Shown in pieces: positions 27,707-34,637 of a DNA stretch of 36,834 bases. Position 1 is the stretch's first letter. Each line of letters begins with the position of its first letter. Made by a program: the position numbers and the translations under genes. The stretch is from Christensenella hongkongensis (lineage in GTDB: Bacteria; Bacillota; Clostridia; Christensenellales; Christensenellaceae): contig NZ_LAYJ01000022.1 in NCBI RefSeq assembly GCF_000981035.1, forward strand, positions 1 through 36,834. The letters are read 5' to 3'. The notes under the pieces are model-generated. The model was not told where the DNA came from and did no database searches. It saw nothing but the letters and a program-made list of their open reading frames with translations.

Positions 27707-28396
27707 TCATTGCAGCATCCGCTTGAACAGATAGCCGAGCATAAGTCTCAGGAAGGTATCCCTGTCTGCATCCTCCGGGATGAGGTCGTCGTGCAGCATA
27801 TTGGGAAACCCGTTAACGACCGCCAGCATCAGCAGCTGGTCGAGATTCGCGGAAAGCTCGTTGTCCTCGTCGCCATCCGAGAAGGGGCGGCTTTTGCCGA
27901 CAAATTCGATCAGCGCGGAAGGATCGGCGGGAACAGCCCCGGCCTGCATTGTAATGCCCTGCATCTGCACCAGCTTTTTCAGGGAAGGCCATCCGGGGAA
28001 TTGCGGAACGCATACCACGTCCCCGCCGTCGATGCGTACGTCAAAAGACGGCGCATTTGCGCTTAAGGAGACGGTTTCAAGATAATAAGGGTATTTCTCA
28101 AACGTGTAAAGATAGATGCTTGTAAGCTCCTGGAGCTTATCCAGAAAGTTACCCTCCGGCTGCATGACAATTTCTATGGTAAGGGCCGTTAGCTCATCAA
28201 GTACGTGCTTTGTGATCGTCGCCACAAACTCGTCCTTGTTTTTAAAGTGGTTATAGATTGCATGGGGAGTTACATTGCATAACGCGGCTATTTTACGCAT
28301 GGTCAGGTCCTTTAAGCTGTGCGTTTCCAGAAACCGGATTCCCGCGTCAAGCAGCTCGTCCCGCAAGGATCTTTTTTTCGTGTCCTGTTTTTTCAA
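27707..28396 (-). CDS. TetR/AcrR family transcriptional regulator
   Basis: 229 residues from a TTG at 28396. The helix-turn-helix LTMRKIAALCNVTPHAIYNHF falls near residues 30-50; the remainder is a helical ligand domain. An upstream in-frame GTG (28426) would coincide with the transcription start predicted from the -10 box at 28430-28435. The TTG lies 13 bases after GGAGG, a long spacing, so the start is uncertain. First of two tandem regulators on one transcript. Confidence 0.82.
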   Translation of the reverse strand: MKKQDTKKRSLRDELLDAGIRFLETHSLKDLTMRKIAALCNVTPHAIYNHFKNKDEFVATITKHVLDELTALTIEIVMQPEGNFLDKLQELTSIYLYTFEKYPYYLETVSLSANAPSFDVRIDGGDVVCVPQFPGWPSLKKLVQMQGITMQAGAVPADPSALIEFVGKSRPFSDGDEDNELSANLDQLLMLAVVNGFPNMLHDDLIPEDADRDTFLRLMLGYLFKRMLQ

Positions 28397-28429
28397 AAAA
28401 GCATACACTCCTCCCGTTTTTGCCACTAT

Positions 28430-28458
28430 ATTATACTATAAACAGAGGTAAGATACAA
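28430..28458 (-). promoter_or_regulatory. Promoter of the tandem TetR genes
   Basis: Minus-strand TTGTAT, a 17-base spacer, and TATAAT (28435-28430). The AT-rich TATAGTATAATATAG over the -10 is close to palindromic and could be an autoregulatory operator. Confidence 0.65.
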
Positions 28459-28560
28459 TCGAATTATTTAATGAAAATGGCTTCACAGCTTGGTTTTTGT
28501 GCCATGCACCACAAAAGGAAACGTAAAAAAGCATTTTAATGAAAAAGTAACCAGAGTATA

Positions 28561-28589
28561 TTGACTTTTTACGGCGGGTTGCCTAAAAT
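28561..28589 (+). promoter_or_regulatory. Promoter of the HU-aquaporin unit
   Basis: TTGACT (28561-28566), a 17-base spacer, and TAAAAT (28584-28589). Transcription would start near 28596, leaving a 235-base leader before the HU gene. Confidence 0.75.
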
Positions 28590-28595
28590 AAAAGT

Positions 28596-28830
28596 GGTAC
28601 AAGTAACCGGCGTATACACATCGGAAAGCAGGCCGGTAATTATCCGGAAAAACAGCAGTGATTATGCAACCGGTCCGCCACGGGACTGAAACCGGCTGCA
28701 TTCTGTGCGCCCAAAGGAACGCCGGCCTGTCTTGAAAGAGCAGCGCTGTATAAAAAGCATGGCAGGGTACGGATAAGGCGATGATAAATAAGCAATTATT
28801 ATCAAAATAAAAAGAAAGGTCGTAAAAAGA
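28596..28830 (+). promoter_or_regulatory. Long structured 5' leader, possible riboswitch
   Basis: CAGGCCGG (28629-28636) pairs with CCGGCCTG (28722-28729), enclosing TGCAACCGGT (28665-28674) with ACCGGCTGCA (28691-28700), nine of ten paired. It also contains CCGGTAATTATCCGG and CCGCCAC, which distantly recall the CCGGTG..AATCCGG and CCCGCCACTGT blocks of cobalamin riboswitches, but the B12 box is not convincing. No terminator hairpin is seen before the HU gene. I am fairly sure of structure and unsure of class. Confidence 0.5.
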
Positions 28831-29106
28831 ATGAACAAGAAAGAATTGGTCGGCAGGGTAGCCGAAAAAACCGGAATGATGAAAAAGGACGTTGAAATGC
28901 TTACAGATTCTTTGCTTTGCGAGATACAGGCCGCGCTCGCAGCAAAAGAAAAGGTGCAAATCATGGGCTTTGGCACATTTGAAGTACGAACACGCGCCGC
29001 AAGAAACGGCCAGAATCCGAGAACAGGGGAGAAAATCCATATGGACGCTACAAAAATCCCCGCGTTCAAAGCAGGAAAACTGCTTAAGGATGCTGTTCGG
29101 AAATAA
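28831..29106 (+). CDS. HU family DNA-binding protein
   Basis: 91 residues, the standard HU length. The N-terminal helices (MNKKELVGRVAEKTG) and the beta-arm segment GFGTFEVRTRAARNGQNPRTG with the conserved Pro are typical. HU binds and bends DNA as a dimer in the nucleoid. AAAGG lies about 12 bases before the start. The following aquaporin gene is 43 bases away with no terminator between, so they probably share a transcript. Confidence 0.95.
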   Translation: MNKKELVGRVAEKTGMMKKDVEMLTDSLLCEIQAALAAKEKVQIMGFGTFEVRTRAARNGQNPRTGEKIHMDATKIPAFKAGKLLKDAVRK

Positions 29107-29149
29107 ATTGGAAACGACGGCCCGAAAGGCTGTCAGGAGGTATCATTTT

Positions 29150-29854
29150 ATGAAAAAGTATATTGCTGAATTTATTGGGACTTTTGTGTTGGTATTATTC
29201 GGCTGTGGCACTGCGGCGCTTTCGGGCGGTATCGGAAGCATTACGGGAATTGTCGGAATTGCGCTTGCGTTCGGCCTTTCTATTGTGGCCATGGCATACT
29301 GTATCGGAACTATTTCAGGCTGCCACATCAATCCGGCGGTATCGTTTGCAATGCTGCTGTCTAAGCGCATGAGCGGTAAGGATTTTGTGGGCTACGTGAT
29401 CGCGCAGGTGCTGGGAGCCATCCTTGCGAGCGCGATTTTGATGGCAATCATAAACGGCAGTGCCAACCTTGGCCCGGTTTCCGAGGTCGGCCTTGGGCAG
29501 GACGGCTTTGGCTCCGCGTCCTATGTGGGAATTTCCATGGGCGGCGCGTTCCTTGTCGAAGTAATCCTGACGTTCGTATTCGTGCTGACCGTTTTGGGCG
29601 TAACGTCTTCAGAGAAGATGAGCTCGGTTGCAGGCCTTGTGATCGGCCTTACGCTTGCCTTTGTGCACATTATGGGCATTCCGCTCACTGGAACGTCCGT
29701 AAATCCGGCAAGAAGCCTTGCTCCCGCGATCTTTATGGGTGGGCAGGCGCTCGAGCAGGTATGGCTGTTTATCGTTGGGCCGCTCATTGGCGCAGCGCTT
29801 TCGGCGCTCGTGTGGATGTTCCTCGTAAAGCAGAAAAAGCAGGCCGCGCTGTAA
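29150..29854 (+). CDS. Aquaporin Z-like membrane channel
   Basis: 234 residues, six predicted membrane helices. Two half-helix motifs are present: HINPAV after the second helix and SVNPARSLAPAIF after the fifth. The residues after the second NPAR follow AqpZ (NPARS) rather than the glycerol facilitator (NPARD), so I favour a water channel. The start at 29150 has CAGGAGG nine bases upstream; the much longer frame begins inside the HU gene in another phase. A terminator follows. Confidence 0.9.
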   Translation: MKKYIAEFIGTFVLVLFGCGTAALSGGIGSITGIVGIALAFGLSIVAMAYCIGTISGCHINPAVSFAMLLSKRMSGKDFVGYVIAQVLGAILASAILMAIINGSANLGPVSEVGLGQDGFGSASYVGISMGGAFLVEVILTFVFVLTVLGVTSSEKMSSVAGLVIGLTLAFVHIMGIPLTGTSVNPARSLAPAIFMGGQALEQVWLFIVGPLIGAALSALVWMFLVKQKKQAAL

Positions 29855-29868
29855 AAATAAAGCAGAAC

Positions 29869-29897
29869 AAAAACTCCGCGAGAAGCGGAGTTTTTTT
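29869..29897 (+). terminator. Intrinsic terminator after the aquaporin gene
   Basis: AAACTCCGC-gagaa-GCGGAGTTT with a run of seven T, just after the stop. Confidence 0.9.
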
Positions 29898-30041
29898 GTT
29901 GCCTGCGCGTTTTGGAAAGGGCGTGGAGCGGCCCGCGCCGCCACAGCTGTATTTACAGTAACACGCATAGAATATGAACTTTGTGTGAGCGGGTGTTAGA
30001 AGACCAAAAATATGGATATAAGTAAATTGGAGGGAAAAACC

Positions 30042-30401
30042 ATGTTACAGGTAAAACGGGTATATGAAGGCGCGCAAAAAGCAGACGGGTACCGTATTCT
30101 GGTGGACAGGCTGTGGCCGCGCGGGGAATCGAAGGAAAAGGCGGCAATCGATTTCTGGGCGAAGGACGTCGCCCCCAGCACGGGAATCAGGACGGAGTTC
30201 CATCACGATCCGCAGCGCTTTCCCGCATTCAAACGGGAGTATCTCGCAGAGCTTGTACAAAATCCAAAAGCCGCGCAGTTTGTAAGTCTTGTCAAGGAAA
30301 AACTCAAAGAAGGAAACGTCACGTTTGTGTACGCTGCAAAGGACGAAACCTATAACCATGTGGTGATATTAAAGTCGTTCGTACAGGAGCAGCTTCAGTA
30401 A
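30042..30401 (+). CDS. DUF488 family protein
   Basis: 119 residues. The signature YRILVDRLWPRG lies at about residues 17-28, and a helical, charged remainder (WAKDVAPS, later VTFVYAAKDETYNHVVIL) fits the YeaO-like DUF488 family. No reaction is established for it. The ATG at 30042 has GGAGG eight bases upstream; the in-frame ATG at 30012 has no such site. Followed 31 bases later by a DsrE-like gene, likely one transcript. Confidence 0.88.
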   Translation: MLQVKRVYEGAQKADGYRILVDRLWPRGESKEKAAIDFWAKDVAPSTGIRTEFHHDPQRFPAFKREYLAELVQNPKAAQFVSLVKEKLKEGNVTFVYAAKDETYNHVVILKSFVQEQLQ

Positions 30402-30432
30402 ACACCGCAGTTTCAGGGAAAGGAGAAAAATC

Positions 30433-30783
30433 ATGAAAACAGTATTACATATCGATGAAGCAAAAAAATGGCCGCTTACACTTGGGAACGCAAAAAATAT
30501 GGTAAAATATGCCGAAGAGATGGGCATTGATTTTGATTTGGAAATCGTAGCGAACGACGAAGCCGTCAGGCAGTTGCAGGACGATTTGGCAAAGACGGAA
30601 GGCTACTATGCAGATATTGAAGAGCTTGCCCTGGAAACCGTGAAATTTACCGCGTGCCGGAATGCGATGAATAAATATGATATCAAAGAAAACAGCCTGA
30701 TACCGTTTGTCGAGGTGGTTCCCGCGGGCATTGCGGAGCTGACCAGAAAGCAGCACGAAGGGTTTGCATATATTAAGCCCTGA
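30433..30783 (+). CDS. DsrE/DsrF-like family protein
   Basis: 116 residues of the small alpha/beta DsrE-like fold: TVLHIDEAKKWPLTLGNAKN, DLEIVANDEAV, VKFTACRNAMNKYDI, and the C-terminal VVPAGIAELTRKQHEGFAYIKP in two parts. DsrE relatives include sulphur carriers with a reactive cysteine; the only obvious candidate here is in FTACRNAM. Function is unassigned. AAAGGAG sits seven bases before the ATG. Confidence 0.85.
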   Translation: MKTVLHIDEAKKWPLTLGNAKNMVKYAEEMGIDFDLEIVANDEAVRQLQDDLAKTEGYYADIEELALETVKFTACRNAMNKYDIKENSLIPFVEVVPAGIAELTRKQHEGFAYIKP

Positions 30784-30823
30784 GTAAAAGGCGTTGCCGG
30801 CGCCTGGAAATTGAGATGCTTTT

Positions 30824-30872
30824 AAGCGGATTGGCGCTTCATTGATGCGGCGCCTGTCCGCTTTGTTTTTTT
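30824..30872 (+). terminator. Terminator overlapping the end of the convergent gene
   Basis: AAGCGGA-tt-GGCGC pairs with GCGCC-tg-TCCGCTT, followed by TTTGTTTTTTT. It ends the DUF488/DsrE transcript. Its stem contains the last codons of the minus-strand gene that stops at 30839. Confidence 0.8.
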
Positions 30873-31327
30873 AAATGCTGGATATGGATGCCGATATGCC
30901 CAATTCCAAGGATAATGGAGGAAACCGCCATCAGCCCCACGCCGCCGTAAATACCAAGCAGCAGGAAGGCGGCTACCGGAAGCGTGGCCAGCGGCACCGG
31001 AATGCCCAAAAAGCTGCGGTAAAAATCTCCCTGCGTTTGGTTGCTCCTGAAATAACGTATCCAGCCCGCCTCATACAGCAGCATCAGCGCAAACGAAGCG
31101 ATAAGCCATACGCTCCGGGCAGAAAACGGCGCAAGGTTGAAGCCGCTGAATACGAGCGCGCAAAACGTGCAGAGTACCTGCCCTGCGCGCTCGAATACCA
31201 CCAGCAGCCGGTTCTCCCCGGCGGGGGTGTAATCCGCCGGCAGGCGCCTGCTCCAGATGATGTTGGGGATAAAAAGCATCAGCAGGTAAATAAGTCCAAC
31301 ATAAGAAAAGCCGAATTGTCCGATCAT
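30839..31327 (-). CDS. Integral membrane protein of unknown function
   Basis: 162 residues with four or five hydrophobic helices: about 5-25 (VGLIYLLMLFIPNIIW), 50-70, 73-90, 108-130 and 130-148. The sequence between helices 1 and 2 (SRRLPADYTPAGENRLLVVFERAGQ) is polar. I do not recognise a family with certainty. It starts six bases after the M23 peptidase gene, the last of a three-gene minus-strand unit. Its C-terminal codons are embedded in the stem of the opposing terminator. Confidence 0.75.
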   Translation of the reverse strand: MIGQFGFSYVGLIYLLMLFIPNIIWSRRLPADYTPAGENRLLVVFERAGQVLCTFCALVFSGFNLAPFSARSVWLIASFALMLLYEAGWIRYFRSNQTQGDFYRSFLGIPVPLATLPVAAFLLLGIYGGVGLMAVSSIILGIGHIGIHIQHLKKQSGQAPHQ

Positions 31328-31333
31328 AGCGGC

Positions 31334-32437
31334 CTATTGCTCCTGTCCCGCGGGCAGCGCGTCCTTTAGATACGGGTAAGGGTTCACATACATGCCGTTC
31401 GGCGCGATAATTGCAAGGTGCAGGTGGTTTGCGGTGCTGTTTCCGGTGTTTCCGGCAAGCCCTACGGGATCGCCGCGCTTTACGCTGTCCCCCGCGCAAA
31501 CAAGGTCTGATACCTCCACCATGTGGTAATAATGGTATTGCGTTTTATCCGCGCCCTCGAGGATCACATAATTGCCCGTACCCGCGCCGCTCCCCTTGGC
31601 AAGGATCGTCCCGTCCACGCACGCAAGCTCCGGCGTGCCCTCCGGGCACAAGATGTCCGTCCCGGTGTGCCTTCTCGCGCCGCCGTCGCGGTCGTTATAC
31701 CAGCCGTTGCGGTAATCGTAGCGTTCTTCAAAAGGGAAGGAAAGCTGCTCTGTAAGCTCCGGGTATTCGCCGCTGTTTTCAATCAGCTCCATGTTGTCGT
31801 CATATAACGTCAGCAGGTATGTGCACGTGAAGAACGCGCCGGGAATCGCTGTCTCCTCTTGCGTATCGTTTGGCAGTTCGTAAAAAAGAACCTGCGGGGT
31901 TTTGGGGGTAAGCGTCAGGGTGGCTTTGGTTTCGCCGTCTTCCCCTGCCACAACCTCTGTGGACGAATCCACGCACAAAGCAAAAATCGCCGGGACTCCT
32001 TCGGGCGACGCAGCCATCGGAGCCGCCGCCGCAAGCAGCTGCCACGATGGAACGCCGGCGTTCATCTGGAAATTGACGTTTCCATAGCTCTGGTATTCTT
32101 CAGCCATGCGGTTTCCGACCTCGTCGGCCCACGCCTCAAAGCTTTCCACAATGTCCCTTGTGATTTCAGGATACTCCATTATCAGCTCGTAATCCCGCAT
32201 GCCCGTATCCGTTGGATACAGCTGCGCGGGATAACATTCCGGGGCAAACGCCTCCGTCGTAACCGACTCGAGCGTCAGCTCGGGCACGGGCGACGGCGCA
32301 GGGGAAGGCGTGGGCGACGGCGTAGCCGTTGCTTCAGCCCGTACATCCGAAGCTTTGGGCTGCGCCTGTGGCGCGGAGCACGCGCACAGCATGACCGCAA
32401 TGAGCGTTATACAAACGATTCCAAACCATTTTTTCAT
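31334..32437 (-). CDS. M23 family metallopeptidase lipoprotein
   Basis: 367 residues. A lipoprotein signal peptide ends in a lipobox with acylated Cys20 (LCAC), followed by a Thr/Ser/Pro-rich spacer at about 35-55. The C-terminal 130 residues are a LytM/M23 peptidase: RRHTGTDI carries the HxxxD zinc ligands, and NHLHLAI gives the HxH. Such enzymes cut peptidoglycan cross-bridges at the cell surface. The middle region (about 60-230) contains an RsiV-like feel but no motif I can name. GGGGAGG lies six bases before the ATG. Confidence 0.9.
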   Translation of the reverse strand: MKKWFGIVCITLIAVMLCACSAPQAQPKASDVRAEATATPSPTPSPAPSPVPELTLESVTTEAFAPECYPAQLYPTDTGMRDYELIMEYPEITRDIVESFEAWADEVGNRMAEEYQSYGNVNFQMNAGVPSWQLLAAAAPMAASPEGVPAIFALCVDSSTEVVAGEDGETKATLTLTPKTPQVLFYELPNDTQEETAIPGAFFTCTYLLTLYDDNMELIENSGEYPELTEQLSFPFEERYDYRNGWYNDRDGGARRHTGTDILCPEGTPELACVDGTILAKGSGAGTGNYVILEGADKTQYHYYHMVEVSDLVCAGDSVKRGDPVGLAGNTGNSTANHLHLAIIAPNGMYVNPYPYLKDALPAGQEQ

Positions 32438-32451
32438 AAAAAGCCTCCCCG

Positions 32452-32829
32452 TCAGTCTCCGCGTTTGGATTCCCTGTACCGCCTCATAAATTCCTCATCC
32501 TCGATTTCCAGCCCGCGTTCGCCGGAAAGGGATTCCATATGGTGCCGGAATTCATGGCGCAGGGTTTTACGCAGCTCCGCGGTGAGGGCCTGCCCGGAAA
32601 GGTGGGAAAAAAGCCGCTCAAAGGAGCCGTAATAAATGGCGATATACCGCCCCATGTCCGGGCTTTTGAAATACCGGCCCAGCACATACAGGTCGTTTGC
32701 GCGTCCCTCCGGGTGCAGCTCCACCTGCGGCAAAAGGATAATGCCGCCGTTCAGCTCGTGGAAAAATTCAGGGGGAAGCTCCTCGGCAAGCTTATCGAGC
32801 AGCTCTCCCATTTCGTCAAAAGAAATCAA
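32452..32829 (-). CDS. Zincin-like metallopeptidase family protein
   Basis: 125 residues. The zinc motif HEFRHH (HExxH) is near residues 91-96 and is followed by MESLSGERGLEIEDEEFM, the typical tail of this short zincin-like family. The N-terminus FDEMGELLDKLAEELPPEFF is helical. The natural substrate is unknown. Start is TTG with GGAGG seven bases upstream and no better ATG. First gene of a unit with the M23 lipoprotein (15 bases downstream) and the membrane protein. Confidence 0.85.
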   Translation of the reverse strand: MISFDEMGELLDKLAEELPPEFFHELNGGIILLPQVELHPEGRANDLYVLGRYFKSPDMGRYIAIYYGSFERLFSHLSGQALTAELRKTLRHEFRHHMESLSGERGLEIEDEEFMRRYRESKRGD

Positions 32830-32984
32830 TTCAGTACCTCCGGTGCTGTTTTTTGTATACTAACATACCGCGGCGTAAAAAGAAAGAAAAACAGGGGCAG
32901 ACAAATGTTTTTGGGCAAATACGCAGGTTATATTAGTATAGAAACAAACCGCAAAACAAAGGCATGGAAAGGAGGCGGCAGGTA

Positions 32985-33851
32985 ATGGACTCGTCAAAAC
33001 CCGCAGAGCAGGCGCAGCAGGCGGTAAAAACCCTGATGGATTCGCTCAACGACTGGGCGGAAAAGACCTTTTCACTCGGCTTTTGGGAGACGATCATCAT
33101 GGTCGGCGTGGTTGCGCTCGCCACATTTATCGTATTGTGGTTGTTGTCGCACTTCCTGAAAAAGAGGCTGAGCGGCAACCTGCGTATTTTTTACAGGCTC
33201 ATCTATGTGCTTGTGATTGCAGTAGCCGTTATCAGCGTGCTGATGACCATCAACCCGCTCAAAAAATTTGCCACCACCGTAATCGCAAGCTCGGGCATTG
33301 CGGCGGTGATTATAGGCCTTGCCGCGCAGGAAACGCTCGGAAACCTGTTCAGCGGCATATCGATCGGCCTGAGCAAGCCGTTTTTGGTGGGCGAATACAT
33401 AGAGATCGTGAACATGAACGTAGCGGGCATCGTGAAGGCCATCGATTTACGCCACACAGTGATAGCGGGCGCGGACGGCAGGCATGTGGTGATCCCAAAC
33501 GCGGTGCTCGATAAGGACATGATCGTGACCTCGCATAATACCATGAACCCAATGCTCAGCAACAAGCTGGATATCGGCGTGCCATATAATACGGACGTTG
33601 ACCTTGCCATGAAGATCATGGCGGACGAGGTCAAAAAGAACAAAATGCACATCGATATGCGGACGCCGGAGCAAAAGGAAAACGGCGCGCCGGAGGTGGT
33701 GGTACGGATCGAGGACTTCCGCGCGGGCTCTGTTTTGCTGCGTGCGTTCGTGTGGACAAAGGATACCATTTCCGGCGGGCAGGCGCTCGCAGACATCCGC
33801 TATGCCGTCAAGGAAGAATTTGATAAAAACAACATTACAATCGTGAACTGA
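32985..33851 (+). CDS. Small-conductance mechanosensitive channel (MscS family)
   Basis: 288 residues. Three membrane helices: about 30-55 (IIMVGVVALATFIVLWLL), 67-88, and the pore-lining helix about 90-120 (VIASSGIAAVIIGLAAQ then ETLGNLFSGI). The beta domain begins with KPFLVGEYIEI and includes IDLRHTVIAGADGRHVVIPN. It relieves turgor on hypo-osmotic shock. The ATG at 32985 is chosen for AAAGGAGG ten bases upstream; an earlier in-frame ATG at 32964 overlaps that site. An aquaporin gene lies 3 kb away, also linked to water balance, perhaps by chance. Confidence 0.92.
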   Translation: MDSSKPAEQAQQAVKTLMDSLNDWAEKTFSLGFWETIIMVGVVALATFIVLWLLSHFLKKRLSGNLRIFYRLIYVLVIAVAVISVLMTINPLKKFATTVIASSGIAAVIIGLAAQETLGNLFSGISIGLSKPFLVGEYIEIVNMNVAGIVKAIDLRHTVIAGADGRHVVIPNAVLDKDMIVTSHNTMNPMLSNKLDIGVPYNTDVDLAMKIMADEVKKNKMHIDMRTPEQKENGAPEVVVRIEDFRAGSVLLRAFVWTKDTISGGQALADIRYAVKEEFDKNNITIVN

Positions 33852-33890
33852 GGCAAACCTCACATACAAATTGTGAAAACACCGGCGAAA

Positions 33891-33919
33891 TTGACAACGA
33901 AAATACGCGGTGATATGAT
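33891..33919 (+). promoter_or_regulatory. Promoter of the hexuloisomerase-aldolase unit
   Basis: TTGACA (33891-33896), a 17-base spacer, and TATGAT (33914-33919). Start would be near 33926, about 150 bases before the first gene. Confidence 0.8.
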
Positions 33920-33994
33920 AAATATGGATTTTACAGCATATCAACTTATGGCGTCGCAGGGCTGCGCCGCCGTATGTTCGCTGCATAGCAGTGC

Positions 33995-34030
33995 GGAAAC
34001 AGGGCGCCGCCTTGTTTCCGGCTTTTGTTT
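33995..34030 (+). terminator. Possible attenuator hairpin in the leader
   Basis: GGAAACAGGGCG and the facing CGCCTTGTTTCC fold into a long imperfect stem, followed by GGCTTTTGTTT. It lies between the promoter and the gene at 34078, so it could attenuate transcription. I see no aptamer or RNA-binding site that I can name. Confidence 0.45.
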
Positions 34031-34077
34031 CTGGTAGCACTTATATTTTTAAATTTCAGATAAAGAGAGGACAGGAA

Positions 34078-34623
34078 ATGGACGAAAAAATGCACGCTGT
34101 TTTGCAGGAAATCTCGCGCACTGTGGACGGGATAGACCAAAACGGCGCAGAGCGGTTCGCGCAGATGATGTGCGCCGCGCCGCGTATCTTTTTTGCGGGC
34201 GGCGGCAGGAGCGGGCTGATGATCCGCGCGCTTGCCATGCGCGCCATGCACCTTGGAAAACCGGCCTATGTGCTGGGGGAGGTTACCACGCCTTCGGTAG
34301 CCGCGGGGGATTTGCTTGTGATTGCGAGCGGCTCCGGCGAAACGGAAAGCTTTGTGAGCCATGCCAAAAAGGCCAAGAAGCTCGGCGCAAAGCTCGCGAC
34401 GGTCACAATTAACCCGCAGGCCAGCATCGGCAGCCTTGCGGATTGCACGGTACAAATCGACGCGCCTGCAAAAGCGGACGGGGGGCAGGCGTCCATCCAG
34501 CCGATGGGCTCGCTTTTCGAGCAGGCCATGCTGCTGTTTTTTGACCGCACAGTGCTGCGTATGATGGAAATCCTCGATAAAACCCCCGGGGAAATGTACA
34601 AAAACCACGCCAACCTGGAATAA
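34078..34623 (+). CDS. hxlB: 6-phospho-3-hexuloisomerase-like SIS protein
   Basis: 181 residues, the usual PHI length. A single SIS domain: RIFFAGGGRSGLMIRALAMRAMHLG, with the phosphate-binding IASGSGETESFVSHAKKAK and the C-terminal MGSLFEQAMLLFFD typical of HxlB. HxlB converts D-arabino-3-hexulose-6-phosphate to fructose-6-phosphate. The usual partner HxlA is absent; the next gene is GatZ-like, so the substrate may be another ketose phosphate. Start at 34078 has GAGAGGACAGGA just upstream. Confidence 0.85.
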   Translation: MDEKMHAVLQEISRTVDGIDQNGAERFAQMMCAAPRIFFAGGGRSGLMIRALAMRAMHLGKPAYVLGEVTTPSVAAGDLLVIASGSGETESFVSHAKKAKKLGAKLATVTINPQASIGSLADCTVQIDAPAKADGGQASIQPMGSLFEQAMLLFFDRTVLRMMEILDKTPGEMYKNHANLE

Positions 34624-34637
34624 AGGAGAAAAATAAT

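Noticed and set aside
28892-29149. N-terminal extension of the aquaporin frame
   Set aside because: It overlaps the HU gene in another phase; the membrane-protein sequence and ribosome site begin at 29150.
29150-29854. Aquaporin as a glycerol facilitator serving glpK
   Set aside because: The second NPA box reads NPARS as in AqpZ rather than NPARD as in GlpF, and the gene is on another transcript from glpK.
33924-34037. 37-codon leader peptide before hxlB
   Set aside because: Its ATG is at the expected transcription start, so no ribosome site can precede it; composition is unremarkable.
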